NCBI RefSeq assembly: GCF_004335005.1
Contig: NZ_RQRT01000005.1
Location: forward strand, 62,001-126,000
DNA: 64,000 nt
Reading direction: 5' to 3'
Source: Paracoccus nototheniae
GTDB taxonomy: Bacteria > Pseudomonadota > Alphaproteobacteria > Rhodobacterales > Rhodobacteraceae
Shown here: in pieces, positions 18,019 to 26,956 of the stretch
Layout of the letters: every line of letters starts with the position of its first letter
Position numbering within the stretch: the stretch's first letter is position 1
Program-made: the position numbers and the translations under genes
The notes under the pieces: model-generated
What the model was told of the DNA's origin: nothing
Databases searched by the model: none
What the model saw: the letters and a program-made list of their open reading frames with translations, nothing else

Positions 18019-18959
18019 GGCTGGATCAGGTTCTGGCCGCGCGGGACCGCATCGCGGGGCAGGTGGTGCAGACCCCCGTCGCGCTGTCGGACAGGCTGTC
18101 CGCCCATGCCGGGGGGCCGGTCTGGCTGAAGCTGGAACATCGTCAGACCACCGGCGCTTTCAAGCTGCGCGGGGCGGCCAATGCGGTGGCGCTTTTGGGC
18201 GATGTGGCGGGGGTGACCACCGCCTCGACCGGCAATCATGGCCGGGCGCTGGCCCATGCGGCGCGGGCGCGGGGGCTGCGGGCGGTCATCTGCCTGTCCC
18301 GGCTGGTTCCGCAGAACAAGATCGACGCCATCACCGCCCTTGGGGCCGAGGCGCGGATCATCGGCGACAGTCAGGACGATGCGTTCCTTGAGGCGCAGCG
18401 GCTGGAACGCGACGAGGGGTTCGCCCTGATCCCGCCCTTTGACCATGCGGATGTGATCGCGGGGCAAGGGACGCTGGCGCTGGAGATCCTCGACCAGATC
18501 CCGCAGGCCGCCGGCATCGCCGTGCCCCTGTCGGGGGGCGGTCTGCTGGCCGGGGCGGCGGTTGCCGCCAAGGCGTTGCGCCCCGATATCCGCATCATCG
18601 GCCTGTGCATGGAACGCGGCGCCGCCATGGCCGCCAGCCTTGCCGCAGGCCAGCCCGTCGAGGTGACCGAGCTGGCGACGCTGGCCGACAGTCTGGGCGG
18701 CGGGATCGGGCTGTCGAACCGGCTGACCTATCCAATGGTGCGCGACCTGATGGATGATCTGATCCTGCTGACCGAGGATCAGATCGCCACCGGCCTGCGC
18801 CATCTGGCGCATGACGGCCATGTGGTCGAGGGCGCCGCCGCCGTCGGTGCCGCTGCCGTTCTGGCCGGGCGTCTGGCGGGGCCTTTCCCGCTGGTCCTGA
18901 TCCTGTCGGGCTCCAATATCGACCCCGCCGCCCATGCGGCAATCCTGAGGGCCGCATGA
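18012..18959 (+). CDS. eutB: Hydroxyectoine utilisation dehydratase EutB
   Basis: A 315-residue fold-type II PLP enzyme close to threonine/serine dehydratases. The PLP lysine K51 lies in TTGAFKLRGA and the phosphate-binding loop is the S-G-G-G-L segment. It is thought to remove water from the hydroxyectoine-derived intermediate. Without context it would be called threonine ammonia-lyase. It lies between eutA and eutC with short overlaps on both sides, which supports EutB. Confidence 0.88.
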   Translation: MVGLDQVLAARDRIAGQVVQTPVALSDRLSAHAGGPVWLKLEHRQTTGAFKLRGAANAVALLGDVAGVTTASTGNHGRALAHAARARGLRAVICLSRLVPQNKIDAITALGAEARIIGDSQDDAFLEAQRLERDEGFALIPPFDHADVIAGQGTLALEILDQIPQAAGIAVPLSGGGLLAGAAVAAKALRPDIRIIGLCMERGAAMAASLAAGQPVEVTELATLADSLGGGIGLSNRLTYPMVRDLMDDLILLTEDQIATGLRHLAHDGHVVEGAAAVGAAAVLAGRLAGPFPLVLILSGSNIDPAAHAAILRAA

Positions 18960-19927
18960 CCCCCCTGATCCTGTCCGAGGCGCAGCTGCGCGCCCGCATC
19001 CCGCTGGATGTTGCCGCCATTGATGTGGTCGAGGCCGGTTTTGCCCGGCTGGCCGAGGGCGGTGTGGTGATGCCCCCGGTGCTGTCGATGCATCTGCCGC
19101 AGCTGAATGGTGAGGTGGACGTCAAGACCGCTTATGTACCGGGACTTCAGGGGTTTGCGCTCAAGATCTCGCCCGGTTTCTTCGACAATCCGGGGCGGGG
19201 GCTGCCCTCGACCTCGGGGTTGATGGTGGTGCTGGATGCGGTGACGGGCCGGGTCCGGGCGGTGCTGCTGGACAATGGCTATCTGACCGATATCCGCACG
19301 GCGGCGGCAGGTGGGGTGGCGGCCCGGCATCTGGCGCGGGCGGATGCCACACGTGCGGCGATCTTTGGCGCCGGGATGCAGGCGCGGCTGCAGTTGCAGG
19401 CCTTGCGGTTGGTCCGGCCCCTGACCCATGCGGTGATCTGGGCGCGCGACCCGGCCCGCGCACAAGCTATGGCCAGCGAACTGGATCAACCGGGCTGCCG
19501 CGTCACGGCGACGGCCGATCCCGCCGAGGCGGCGGCACAGGCCGATATCATCGTCACCACCACCCCCGCCACGCAGCCGATCCTGCAGGCGGCGTGGCTG
19601 CGCCCCGGCCAGCACATCACCGCCATGGGCAGCGACCAGCCCGGCAAGAACGAGCTGCATCCCGACTGCCTTTCCCGCGCCGATCTGTATGTCGCCGACC
19701 GCCTCAGCCAGACCCGCCTGATGGGAGAGCTGCGCGCAGCCCTTGTCGCAGGAACCATGCCAGACGGTGATCATCCCGAACTGGGCCAGATCATCGCCCG
19801 CCAGCATCCCTGCCGCCAGTCGCAGGGTCAGATCACCATCGCCGATCTGACCGGAACCGGCGTGCAGGACACCGCCATTGCCACCCACGCGCTTGCCGCG
19901 TTTTCGAAAGACCCCGACGATGCCTGA
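18956..19927 (+). CDS. eutC: Ectoine utilisation protein EutC (ornithine cyclodeaminase/mu-crystallin family)
   Basis: A 323-residue NAD(P)-dependent enzyme of the ornithine cyclodeaminase family. The Rossmann motif IFGAGMQARLQLQAL lies near residue 140 and IVTTTPA near 200. In the EutABC path it should reduce the unsaturated intermediate to ectoine. It overlaps eutB by four bases (ATGA) and doeA by eight bases. Confidence 0.9.
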   Translation: MTPLILSEAQLRARIPLDVAAIDVVEAGFARLAEGGVVMPPVLSMHLPQLNGEVDVKTAYVPGLQGFALKISPGFFDNPGRGLPSTSGLMVVLDAVTGRVRAVLLDNGYLTDIRTAAAGGVAARHLARADATRAAIFGAGMQARLQLQALRLVRPLTHAVIWARDPARAQAMASELDQPGCRVTATADPAEAAAQADIIVTTTPATQPILQAAWLRPGQHITAMGSDQPGKNELHPDCLSRADLYVADRLSQTRLMGELRAALVAGTMPDGDHPELGQIIARQHPCRQSQGQITIADLTGTGVQDTAIATHALAAFSKDPDDA

Positions 19928-21116
19928 ACTGCAAAGGACACCCGAACGCTTTTCGACCGCCGAATACGAAGAGCGTCTGAAGAAAACCCGTGCCAGCATG
20001 GAAAAGCTGGGCCTCGATCTGCTGATCGTCAGCGATCCGTCGAACATGGCCTGGCTGACCGGCTATGACGGCTGGTCGTTCTATGTCCATCAATGCGTGA
20101 TCGTGGGTCCGACCGGGGCGCCGATCTGGTTCGGGCGCGGGCAGGATGCCCAAGGCGCGCTGCGCACCGTCTGGATGACCGATGATCACATCATCGGCTA
20201 TCCCGACCATTACGTGCAATCGACCGAACGCCACCCGATGGATTACCTGTGGGCGACGCTGGCCGACAAGGGCTGGCACAAGGGGTTCATCGGGGTCGAG
20301 ATGGACAATTACTATTACTCGGCCAAGGCGCATGAGCGGCTGACCCATGGCCTGCCCGAGGCCAAGATCCTGGACGCCACCGGCCTTGTCAGCTGGCAGC
20401 GCGCGATCAAGACGCCCAAGGAACTGCAATACATGCGCAAGGCCGCGCGCATCGTCGAACGCATGCACCGCCGCATCGCCGACAAGATCGAGGTCGGCAA
20501 GCGCAAATGCGATCTGGTGGCCGAGATCTATGATGCGGGCCTGCGTTATGACGAATGGTCGGGGCATGGCGGCGATTATCCTGCCATCGTACCGCTGCTG
20601 CCATCGGGACCGGATGCGGCGGCACCGCATCTGACATGGGACGATCAGCCCATGAAGGTGGATGAGGGCACCTTCTTCGAGATCGCCGGATGCTATCAGC
20701 GTTACCATGTGCCGCTGTCGCGCACGATCTTCCTCGGGACGCCGCCCAAAGAGATGCTGGAGGCCGAAAAGGCCGTGCTGGAAGGGATGGAGGCGGGACT
20801 GGGCGCCGCCCGCGCTGGCAATACCTGCGAGGATATCGCCAATGCCTTCTTCACCGTTCTGGACCGCTATGGCATCGTCAAGGACAACCGCACCGGATAC
20901 CCGATCGGTCTGTCCTATCCGCCGGACTGGGGAGAACGCACCATGTCCCTGCGCCGGGGTGACCGGACCGAGCTGAAACCGGGCATGACCTTCCATTTCA
21001 TGACCGGTCTGTGGATGGAGGGCTGGGGATACGAGACCACCGAATCGCTGGTCATCACCGAGGCCGAACCCGAGCTGTTCTGTTCCATCCCGCGGCGGAT
21101 GCTGGTGAAGGCATGA
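19920..21116 (+). CDS. doeA: Ectoine hydrolase DoeA (M24 peptidase-like)
   Basis: Opens the ectoine ring to N-alpha-acetyl-L-2,4-diaminobutyrate, the inducer for EnuR. The 398-residue protein has the creatinase/M24 architecture: an N-terminal creatinase-like domain (LLIVSDPSNMAWLTGYDGW) and a C-terminal pita-bread domain. The start at 19920 was chosen because it gives MPELQRTPERFS, as in known DoeA, and overlaps the end of eutC; an in-frame ATG at 19878 lies deeper in eutC. Confidence 0.92.
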   Translation: MPELQRTPERFSTAEYEERLKKTRASMEKLGLDLLIVSDPSNMAWLTGYDGWSFYVHQCVIVGPTGAPIWFGRGQDAQGALRTVWMTDDHIIGYPDHYVQSTERHPMDYLWATLADKGWHKGFIGVEMDNYYYSAKAHERLTHGLPEAKILDATGLVSWQRAIKTPKELQYMRKAARIVERMHRRIADKIEVGKRKCDLVAEIYDAGLRYDEWSGHGGDYPAIVPLLPSGPDAAAPHLTWDDQPMKVDEGTFFEIAGCYQRYHVPLSRTIFLGTPPKEMLEAEKAVLEGMEAGLGAARAGNTCEDIANAFFTVLDRYGIVKDNRTGYPIGLSYPPDWGERTMSLRRGDRTELKPGMTFHFMTGLWMEGWGYETTESLVITEAEPELFCSIPRRMLVKA

Positions 21117-22102
21117 GCGCCGTCACCCCCACCATCCCGCTGGATCAGCCCGGCAAGCATCACGGCTTCCTGCGCCTGCCCTACAGCCGCAATGACAGCG
21201 CATGGGGCAGCGTGATGATTCCGCTGACGGTGATCGTGGGGTCCGCGGGGCCGACCGCCTTGCTGACCGGCGCCAATCACGGCGACGAGTACGAAGGCCC
21301 CATCGCCCTGCAGCAACTGGCATGGGAACTGGAACCGGCACAGGTCGCGGGGCGGATCATCATTCTGCCGACGATGAACGCCCCGGCCTTCCGGGCGGGC
21401 ACGCGGGTCAGCCCGATCGATCAGGTCAACATGAACCGCTGCTTTCCGGGTCGCGCCGACGGCAGCGTGACACAGAAGATCGCGCATTACATCGACAGCG
21501 TGCTGGTGCCCTTGGCCGATGTGGTTCTGGATTACCATTCGGGCGGCAAGACGCTGGATTTCCTGCCCTATGCCGCCGCGCATTATCTGGACGATGCGGA
21601 TCAGCAGGCGGCCTGCGTGGCCGCGATGCGGGCATTCGGCGCGCCATGGTCGATGATGATGCGCGAAATCGATGCGGTCGGCATGTTCGACACGGCGGTC
21701 GAGGGGCAGGGCAAGGTCTTTGTGACGACCGAACTGGGGGGCGGCGGCACCGCCACAGCCGCCAGTGCGCGCATCGCGATCCGGGGCGCGCGCAACGTGC
21801 TGCGCCATGCCGGTATCCTGTCGGGCGCGGTCGAGGGCGCGGGCGACAGCCGGATGCTGGATATGCCGGGGGATGAGTGTTTCCACTTTGCCCCCTGCGA
21901 CGGGCTGCTGCATCCTCTGGCCGATCTGGGCGATCCGGTGGCCGAGGGTCAGCCGCTGGCGCAGATCTGGCCCGCCGATCGCAGTGGCGTGGCCCCGGTC
22001 ACGGTGACCGCGAACCGCGCCGGGCTGATCGCGGCGCGGCATTTCCCCGGCCTTGTGCAATCGGGCGATTGTCTGGCGGTGATCGCGGTCGAAGTCGGTT
22101 AA
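21113..22102 (+). CDS. doeB: N-alpha-acetyl-L-2,4-diaminobutyrate deacetylase DoeB
   Basis: A 329-residue zinc-dependent deacetylase of the succinylglutamate desuccinylase/M14 family. Zinc ligands are visible in GANHGDE (His and Glu) and in DYHSGG. It removes the acetyl group to give diaminobutyrate for DoeD. It starts inside the doeA stop (ATGA) and is the last gene of the catabolic operon. Its stop shares a TTAA palindrome with the convergent AbrB-family gene, leaving no space for a terminator. Confidence 0.92.
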   Translation: MSAVTPTIPLDQPGKHHGFLRLPYSRNDSAWGSVMIPLTVIVGSAGPTALLTGANHGDEYEGPIALQQLAWELEPAQVAGRIIILPTMNAPAFRAGTRVSPIDQVNMNRCFPGRADGSVTQKIAHYIDSVLVPLADVVLDYHSGGKTLDFLPYAAAHYLDDADQQAACVAAMRAFGAPWSMMMREIDAVGMFDTAVEGQGKVFVTTELGGGGTATAASARIAIRGARNVLRHAGILSGAVEGAGDSRMLDMPGDECFHFAPCDGLLHPLADLGDPVAEGQPLAQIWPADRSGVAPVTVTANRAGLIAARHFPGLVQSGDCLAVIAVEVG

Positions 22103-23115
22103 CGCATCAGCCGGGCGACGATCGGGGCCAGCAGGATCACCAGCACGATCCGCAGGATGTGGTGGCTGACCACATAGGCCAGATCGGCGCCCGCGATGAT
22201 GGCGATGACCACCATCTCGGCCTGACCGCCGGGCAGGAAGGCCAGAAAGGCGTCCAGCCCGGGGGCCAGACCCAGCAGATGGATCAGTTCCAGAAAGATC
22301 AGGCTGATGACGGCCAGAATCAGCGAATAGACCAGCCCCGCCGTCACATCGATGCGCAGTTCCCGGCCGGTGATGCCCATGTATTTCGCGCCGATGGCGA
22401 TGCCGATGAAGAATTGCGAGGCCTGGATGACCTCGGCCGGGGGGCGGGTCTGGATGATCCCGGTCAGCGACAGGCCCGCCGTCAGGATCATCGGCCCCAG
22501 AATCGAGGCGCCGAACAGGCCCAAGCGTTCGGCGCCCTTCCAGCCCAGCAGCCCGGCCCCGGCCATCAGGGCCAGCTGGTCCCAAGCGACCGATGTCAGC
22601 GGTGCGCCGGGGGGCTGGGACAGATCCAGACCCCACCACAGCGTCATGATCAGCGGCGCCACGGTCACGATGACCAGCACCCGGGTCGCATGGATCAGCG
22701 ACAGGGCGCGGATGTCGCCGCCTGCTTCCTCGCCAAAGATCAGCATGTCCTGCAACCCGCCGGGCATCGCGGCATACCATGCGGTCGGGTGGTCAAACCC
22801 GAAGACGCGGCGGAACAGCGGATAGCCGATCAGCGCGATCACCGCGACAAAGGCTGGCACGATCGCCAGCGAGGCCGCCATGTCCGGCAGCCCCGCCAGC
22901 ACCGCAGGCGTGATCGAGGCGCCGACCGCGACGCCCAGAAACGTCCGCATGAAGATGCCCAGCTGTCCCGTCCCCGCCAGCCGCTGGCCCGACAGCGCCG
23001 CGATCAGGCAGGCGATCATCGGCCCCAGCAGCCATGGCAAGGGCAGGCCGAGGGCCAGGAAGATCGCCGCGCCGGTCAGGGCGGTGGCGAATGTGGCCAG
23101 ATGCGTCAGGGTCAA
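22099..23115 (-). CDS. AbrB-family membrane protein (putative transporter/ammonia monooxygenase-like)
   Basis: A 338-residue integral membrane protein made of two repeats of the AbrB duplication, each with several helices and a GLP-type loop (AMPGGLQDMLIFGEEAGGD; FLPGGQAEMVVIA). Its function is unsettled; members are annotated as regulators of aidB expression or ammonia monooxygenase-like. No ATG fits: the frame runs back into the hydrolase gene, and the best start is TTG at 23115, with CAAGGACGCAGCGA before it. It probably forms an operon with the hydrolase upstream. Confidence 0.8.
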   Translation of the reverse strand: MTLTHLATFATALTGAAIFLALGLPLPWLLGPMIACLIAALSGQRLAGTGQLGIFMRTFLGVAVGASITPAVLAGLPDMAASLAIVPAFVAVIALIGYPLFRRVFGFDHPTAWYAAMPGGLQDMLIFGEEAGGDIRALSLIHATRVLVIVTVAPLIMTLWWGLDLSQPPGAPLTSVAWDQLALMAGAGLLGWKGAERLGLFGASILGPMILTAGLSLTGIIQTRPPAEVIQASQFFIGIAIGAKYMGITGRELRIDVTAGLVYSLILAVISLIFLELIHLLGLAPGLDAFLAFLPGGQAEMVVIAIIAGADLAYVVSHHILRIVLVILLAPIVARLMR

Positions 23116-23236
23116 TCGCTGCGTCCTTGCCGGAAGGGGCGCGGAAAGCCCGGCGCCGTCCGGCGGGACAGAACCAAGGATTTGCGCGATCTGCAAGGGC
23201 CGTGGCGGGGTGGGGACGCGCTGTTGCCCGCTTGCG

Positions 23237-23908
23237 TCAGGACGGGTTTTCGGTGCCGATGATCCGGTCCAGAACCGCGGCCAGACCCTGCGGATCGGAA
23301 AGGAAAGGCGAATGCCCCCAAGGGGTTTCGTGCCAATGCTCGACCGGGGCGCGAGCGAGCATCGCGCGTTGCAGGGCGATGGGCAGGGCGCGATCCGTGC
23401 CACACAGGATGTAATGCCGCCTGACGGGCGCGCGCCGCAGGCTGGGCAGGGGGTCGCGCAAGGGTCCAGGGGGCTGCGGGCGCAGACGGGTCAGGGCGGC
23501 GGCGGCGTTGGGTGCGGGGACATCGTGATAGAACAGGTTTTGCGCGGCCTCGGGCGGCAGGATCAGCCGACCTTGCACGTCGCGGGGCCAGTGGCGCGCG
23601 GGCGCAGGCAGAAGGCGATCCAGCGCCGCCAGACTGTCGCCCGGCAGCGGCAGATAGGAACACAGATGGATCAGCAGGCGCGGCGGGCGGCTCTGGGCCA
23701 TGACCTCGGCCAGCATCCCGCCCATCGAATGGCCAAGGATGACGGGTGCGTGGGGCAGGGTGGCTGCGGCATCCATCAGGCCGGTGCCGGGCGCGTCAGG
23801 CAGGTCGGGACACAGCACCCGGTGACCGCGCGCCTGCAGAGCCTCGGCCAGCGCATCCCAGCACCAGCCGCCATGCCATGCCCCGTGGATCAGCAGGATC
23901 GTCGCCAT
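23237..23908 (-). CDS. Alpha/beta hydrolase
   Basis: A 223-residue serine hydrolase of the alpha/beta fold, close to the salicylate-esterase/MenH-like group. The oxyanion segment LIHGAWHGGWCW lies at the N-terminus, the nucleophile in GHSMGG at about residue 61 and the probable catalytic His in WGHSPFLSD near the C-terminus. The ATG at 23908 is preferred over 23929, which adds seven non-conserved residues. The substrate is not known. It is divergent from the LysR gene. Confidence 0.85.
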   Translation of the reverse strand: MATILLIHGAWHGGWCWDALAEALQARGHRVLCPDLPDAPGTGLMDAAATLPHAPVILGHSMGGMLAEVMAQSRPPRLLIHLCSYLPLPGDSLAALDRLLPAPARHWPRDVQGRLILPPEAAQNLFYHDVPAPNAAAALTRLRPQPPGPLRDPLPSLRRAPVRRHYILCGTDRALPIALQRAMLARAPVEHWHETPWGHSPFLSDPQGLAAVLDRIIGTENPS

Positions 23909-24000
23909 CGCGCGACTGTGCCGCCCCATGCGGTCGCCCGCAAGCGCCTTGACCCCACAGCCCCGCTGCGGCCAGATGCCCCCGAACCGGGGGGCACGCG

Positions 24001-24882
24001 ATGATCGACAAGCTGGAGATGTTTCTGGCCGTCGCCAAGGAGGGCCATTTCGGCCGCGCCGCCCAGACCCTTGGCATCACCCAGCCCAGCCTGTCCGCGG
24101 GGATCAAGCAGCTGGAGGAGAGCCTTGGTGTCCTCTTGATCTTTCGCGGCTCTCGCTATGGGGGGCTGACGCCCGAGGGGCAGTCGGCGCTGGTCTGGGC
24201 GCGGCGCATCGTGGGCGATGCAAGGCAGTTGCGCGACGAGATGCGGGCGGTGCGTCACGGGCTGTCGGGGCGGCTGCGCATCGCGGTGGTGCCGACCGCG
24301 CTGACATGGGCGGCGCGGCTCGCGGCCCGATACGGGGCGGCGCATCCGAATGTCGGTTTTTCGATCCTGTCGCGCAGCTCGGCCCAGATCCTGCAGATGA
24401 TCGAGGATCTGGAGGTCGATGCCGGCATTTCCTATCTGGATAACGAGCCCCTGGGCAAGGTCAGCGCCGTGCCCTTGTATGACGAGGCCTATGCGCTGGT
24501 GGCGCCGCAGGATCACCCCTTGGCCGGGCGGGACCGGGTCGCGTGGTCGGCGCTGGACGGGCAGCGGCTGTGCCTGCTGACGCCGGACATGCAGAACCGG
24601 CGCATCATCAACCGTCGTCTGACCGATGCCGGGGTGACGCCGCTGGCGATGGTCGAATCGAACTCGACCGTGGTGCTGGTGTCGCAGGTGCTGGCGGGAG
24701 GCTGGCTAACCATTCTGCCGCAGGACATCGCGGGCTTTCTGGCGCAAGGCAAACCCCTGTCGCTGGTCCCGATGGAGGGCGAGGGGCCGGGCCATGCCGT
24801 CGGCCTGATCGCCCCCTGGCGCGAACCCCATACGCCGGTGCTGGAGGCCTTGCTGACCGAAGCGCGACGGATGGTTCGATAG
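24001..24882 (+). CDS. LysR-family regulator, probably of the formate dehydrogenase operon
   Basis: A 293-residue LysR-type protein with N-terminal winged helix (FGRAAQTLGITQPSLSAGIKQLE) and a periplasmic-binding-like effector domain. Its position 86 bases upstream of fdsG on the same strand, as in other fds operons that have a LysR gene nearby, suggests it regulates fdsGBACD. That role is inference. The gap to fdsG (24883-24968) contains an AT-rich segment with T-N11-A half-sites that could be its operator. Confidence 0.85.
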   Translation: MIDKLEMFLAVAKEGHFGRAAQTLGITQPSLSAGIKQLEESLGVLLIFRGSRYGGLTPEGQSALVWARRIVGDARQLRDEMRAVRHGLSGRLRIAVVPTALTWAARLAARYGAAHPNVGFSILSRSSAQILQMIEDLEVDAGISYLDNEPLGKVSAVPLYDEAYALVAPQDHPLAGRDRVAWSALDGQRLCLLTPDMQNRRIINRRLTDAGVTPLAMVESNSTVVLVSQVLAGGWLTILPQDIAGFLAQGKPLSLVPMEGEGPGHAVGLIAPWREPHTPVLEALLTEARRMVR

Positions 24883-24968
24883 GCAACGCCTATCGTTTGA
24901 CGGAACTGCGATATTGATTTTCGAATGAAATGGCGGTCTGCTGGGTGTCCGAACCTGAAAGGCCAGCC

Positions 24969-25442
24969 ATGCAATCGACCGCGCCAGCCCCCTCCGCCGA
25001 AGACATCCGCGATGTCATCGCCCCCCTGACCGCGCTGGAGGGGCCGATGCTGCCGATGCTGCACGCCATTCAGGCGGTCTGGGGCCATGTCCCGCAGGCC
25101 GCCGTGCCGGTGCTGGCCGATGTCCTGAACCTTGGCCGGGCCGAGGTGCATGGCGTCATCAGCTTTTACCATGATTTCCGCGATCATCCCGCCGGTCGGC
25201 AGGTGCTGAAGATCTGCCGGGCCGAGGCCTGTCAGTCGGTCGGCGGCAATGCCGTCGCGTCGGAAACCATGGCCCGGCTGGGCGTGGACTGGCACGGCAC
25301 CACCGCGGATGGCGCGGTGACGGTCGAGCCGGTCTATTGTCTGGGCCTGTGCGCCTGCGGCCCCGCCGCGATGCTGGATGGCCGGGTGCTGGGGCGGGTC
25401 GATGCCGATCGGCTGGTCCTTGAACTGGGAGTGTCGGCATGA
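24969..25442 (+). CDS. fdsG: NAD-dependent formate dehydrogenase gamma subunit
   Basis: A 157-residue NuoE-like thioredoxin-fold subunit with a [2Fe-2S] cluster. Ligands C83 and C88 (CRAEAC) and C124 and C128 (CLGLC) are all present. It passes electrons between FdsB and FdsA. The ATG at 24969 is used because the earlier start at 24930 adds residues outside the family alignment. It overlaps fdsB by four bases. Confidence 0.95.
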   Translation: MQSTAPAPSAEDIRDVIAPLTALEGPMLPMLHAIQAVWGHVPQAAVPVLADVLNLGRAEVHGVISFYHDFRDHPAGRQVLKICRAEACQSVGGNAVASETMARLGVDWHGTTADGAVTVEPVYCLGLCACGPAAMLDGRVLGRVDADRLVLELGVSA

Positions 25443-26956
25443 GGATCTATGTGCCGCTGGACAGTGCTGCCAAGGCGCTGGGGGCCGATGCCGTTGCCGA
25501 TGCCATTGCGCGTCAGGCTGCGGCGCTGGGGCTGGACGTGCAGATCATCCGCAACGGATCGCGGGGCATGGTCTGGCTGGAGCCGCTGGTCGAGGTCGAT
25601 GACGGCACCGGTCGCATCGCCTATGGCCCGGTGACCCCCGCCGATGTGCCCGCCTTGCTGGAGGGGCGTCTGAACAGTCTTGGCCCGGTCGAGGATATCC
25701 CCTTCTTCGCCCGCCAGACCCGGCTGACCTTTGCCCGCTGCGGGCTGATCGACCCGCTGGATCTGGACGATTACGCCGCCCATGGCGGGCTGGTGGGGCT
25801 GCGCCGCGCGGTCGGCATGGACAGCGCTGCCATCGTGGCCGAGGTCACCGCCAGCGGCTTGCGCGGGCGCGGCGGCGCGGGGTTTCCGACCGGCATCAAA
25901 TGGAAGACCGTGGCCGAGGCCAGGGCGGATCAGAAATACATCGTCTGCAATGCCGACGAGGGCGACAGCGGCACCTTTGCCGACCGGATGATCATCGAGG
26001 GTGATCCCTTTACCCTGATCGAGGGGATGGCGATTGCCGCATTGGGCGTCGGGGCCACGCGGGGCTATGTCTATATGCGGTCGGAATATCCGGTGGCGAT
26101 CGAGGTGCTGGAGCGCGCCGTGGTGATCGCCCGCCAGCGCGGGATGCTGGGTGCCGATGTGCTGGGCAGTGGCCGGACCTTCGACATGCAGGTCCGCACC
26201 GGCGCGGGTGCCTATGTCTGCGGCGAGGAGACCAGCCTGCTGAACAGCCTGGAGGGCAAGCGCGGCACGGTGCGGGCGAAACCGCCTCTGCCCGCGTTGG
26301 AGGGGTTTCTGGGCAAGCCGACGGTGGTGAACAATGTCATCTCGCTGGCGACGATCCCGGTGATCTTTGAACGCGGCGCGCAGGCCTATGCCGATTTCGG
26401 GCTGGGCCGGTCGCGCGGCACGGTCACCTTGCAGATTGCCGGGAATGTCCGCCATGGCGGGCTGTTCGAGACGGCCTTTGGCCTGTCGCTGGGCGAGGTC
26501 GTGAACGATATCGGCGGCGGCACCCTGTCGGGGCGGCCGGTCAAGGCGGTTCAGGTGGGCGGGCCTCTGGGCGCCTATATGCCGGTCAGCAAGTTCGACA
26601 CGGCCATGGGATACGAGGATTTCGACGCGGCGGGCGGGCTGATCGGCCATGCCGGGCTGGTGGTCTTCGACGATACCGCCGACATGCTGCAGATGGCGCG
26701 CTTTGCGATGGAATTCTGCGCCGTGGAAAGCTGTGGCAAATGCACGCCCTGCCGGATAGGTGCGGTGCGCGGGGTGGAAACCATCGACCGCATCGCCGCC
26801 GGTGATCCGCTGGCCGCCGCCCTGCTGACCGATTTGTGCGAGACGATGAAGGATGGGTCGCTATGCGCCCTGGGTGGTTTCACGCCCTATCCGGTCATGT
26901 CCGCGCTGACGCAATTTCCCGACGATTTCGCCACCCATCAGGAGGCAGCCGAATGA
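25439..26956 (+). CDS. fdsB: NAD-dependent formate dehydrogenase beta subunit
   Basis: A 505-residue NuoF-like subunit that holds FMN, NAD and a [4Fe-4S] cluster. The N-terminal thioredoxin-like part (1-110) is followed by the nucleotide motif GRGGAGFPTG (about 144), the FMN-binding ADEGDSGTF and GEETSLLNSLEG (about 261) and the cluster motif ESCGKCTPCRIG (about 432). It is translationally coupled on both sides through ATGA overlaps. Confidence 0.96.
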   Translation: MRIYVPLDSAAKALGADAVADAIARQAAALGLDVQIIRNGSRGMVWLEPLVEVDDGTGRIAYGPVTPADVPALLEGRLNSLGPVEDIPFFARQTRLTFARCGLIDPLDLDDYAAHGGLVGLRRAVGMDSAAIVAEVTASGLRGRGGAGFPTGIKWKTVAEARADQKYIVCNADEGDSGTFADRMIIEGDPFTLIEGMAIAALGVGATRGYVYMRSEYPVAIEVLERAVVIARQRGMLGADVLGSGRTFDMQVRTGAGAYVCGEETSLLNSLEGKRGTVRAKPPLPALEGFLGKPTVVNNVISLATIPVIFERGAQAYADFGLGRSRGTVTLQIAGNVRHGGLFETAFGLSLGEVVNDIGGGTLSGRPVKAVQVGGPLGAYMPVSKFDTAMGYEDFDAAGGLIGHAGLVVFDDTADMLQMARFAMEFCAVESCGKCTPCRIGAVRGVETIDRIAAGDPLAAALLTDLCETMKDGSLCALGGFTPYPVMSALTQFPDDFATHQEAAE

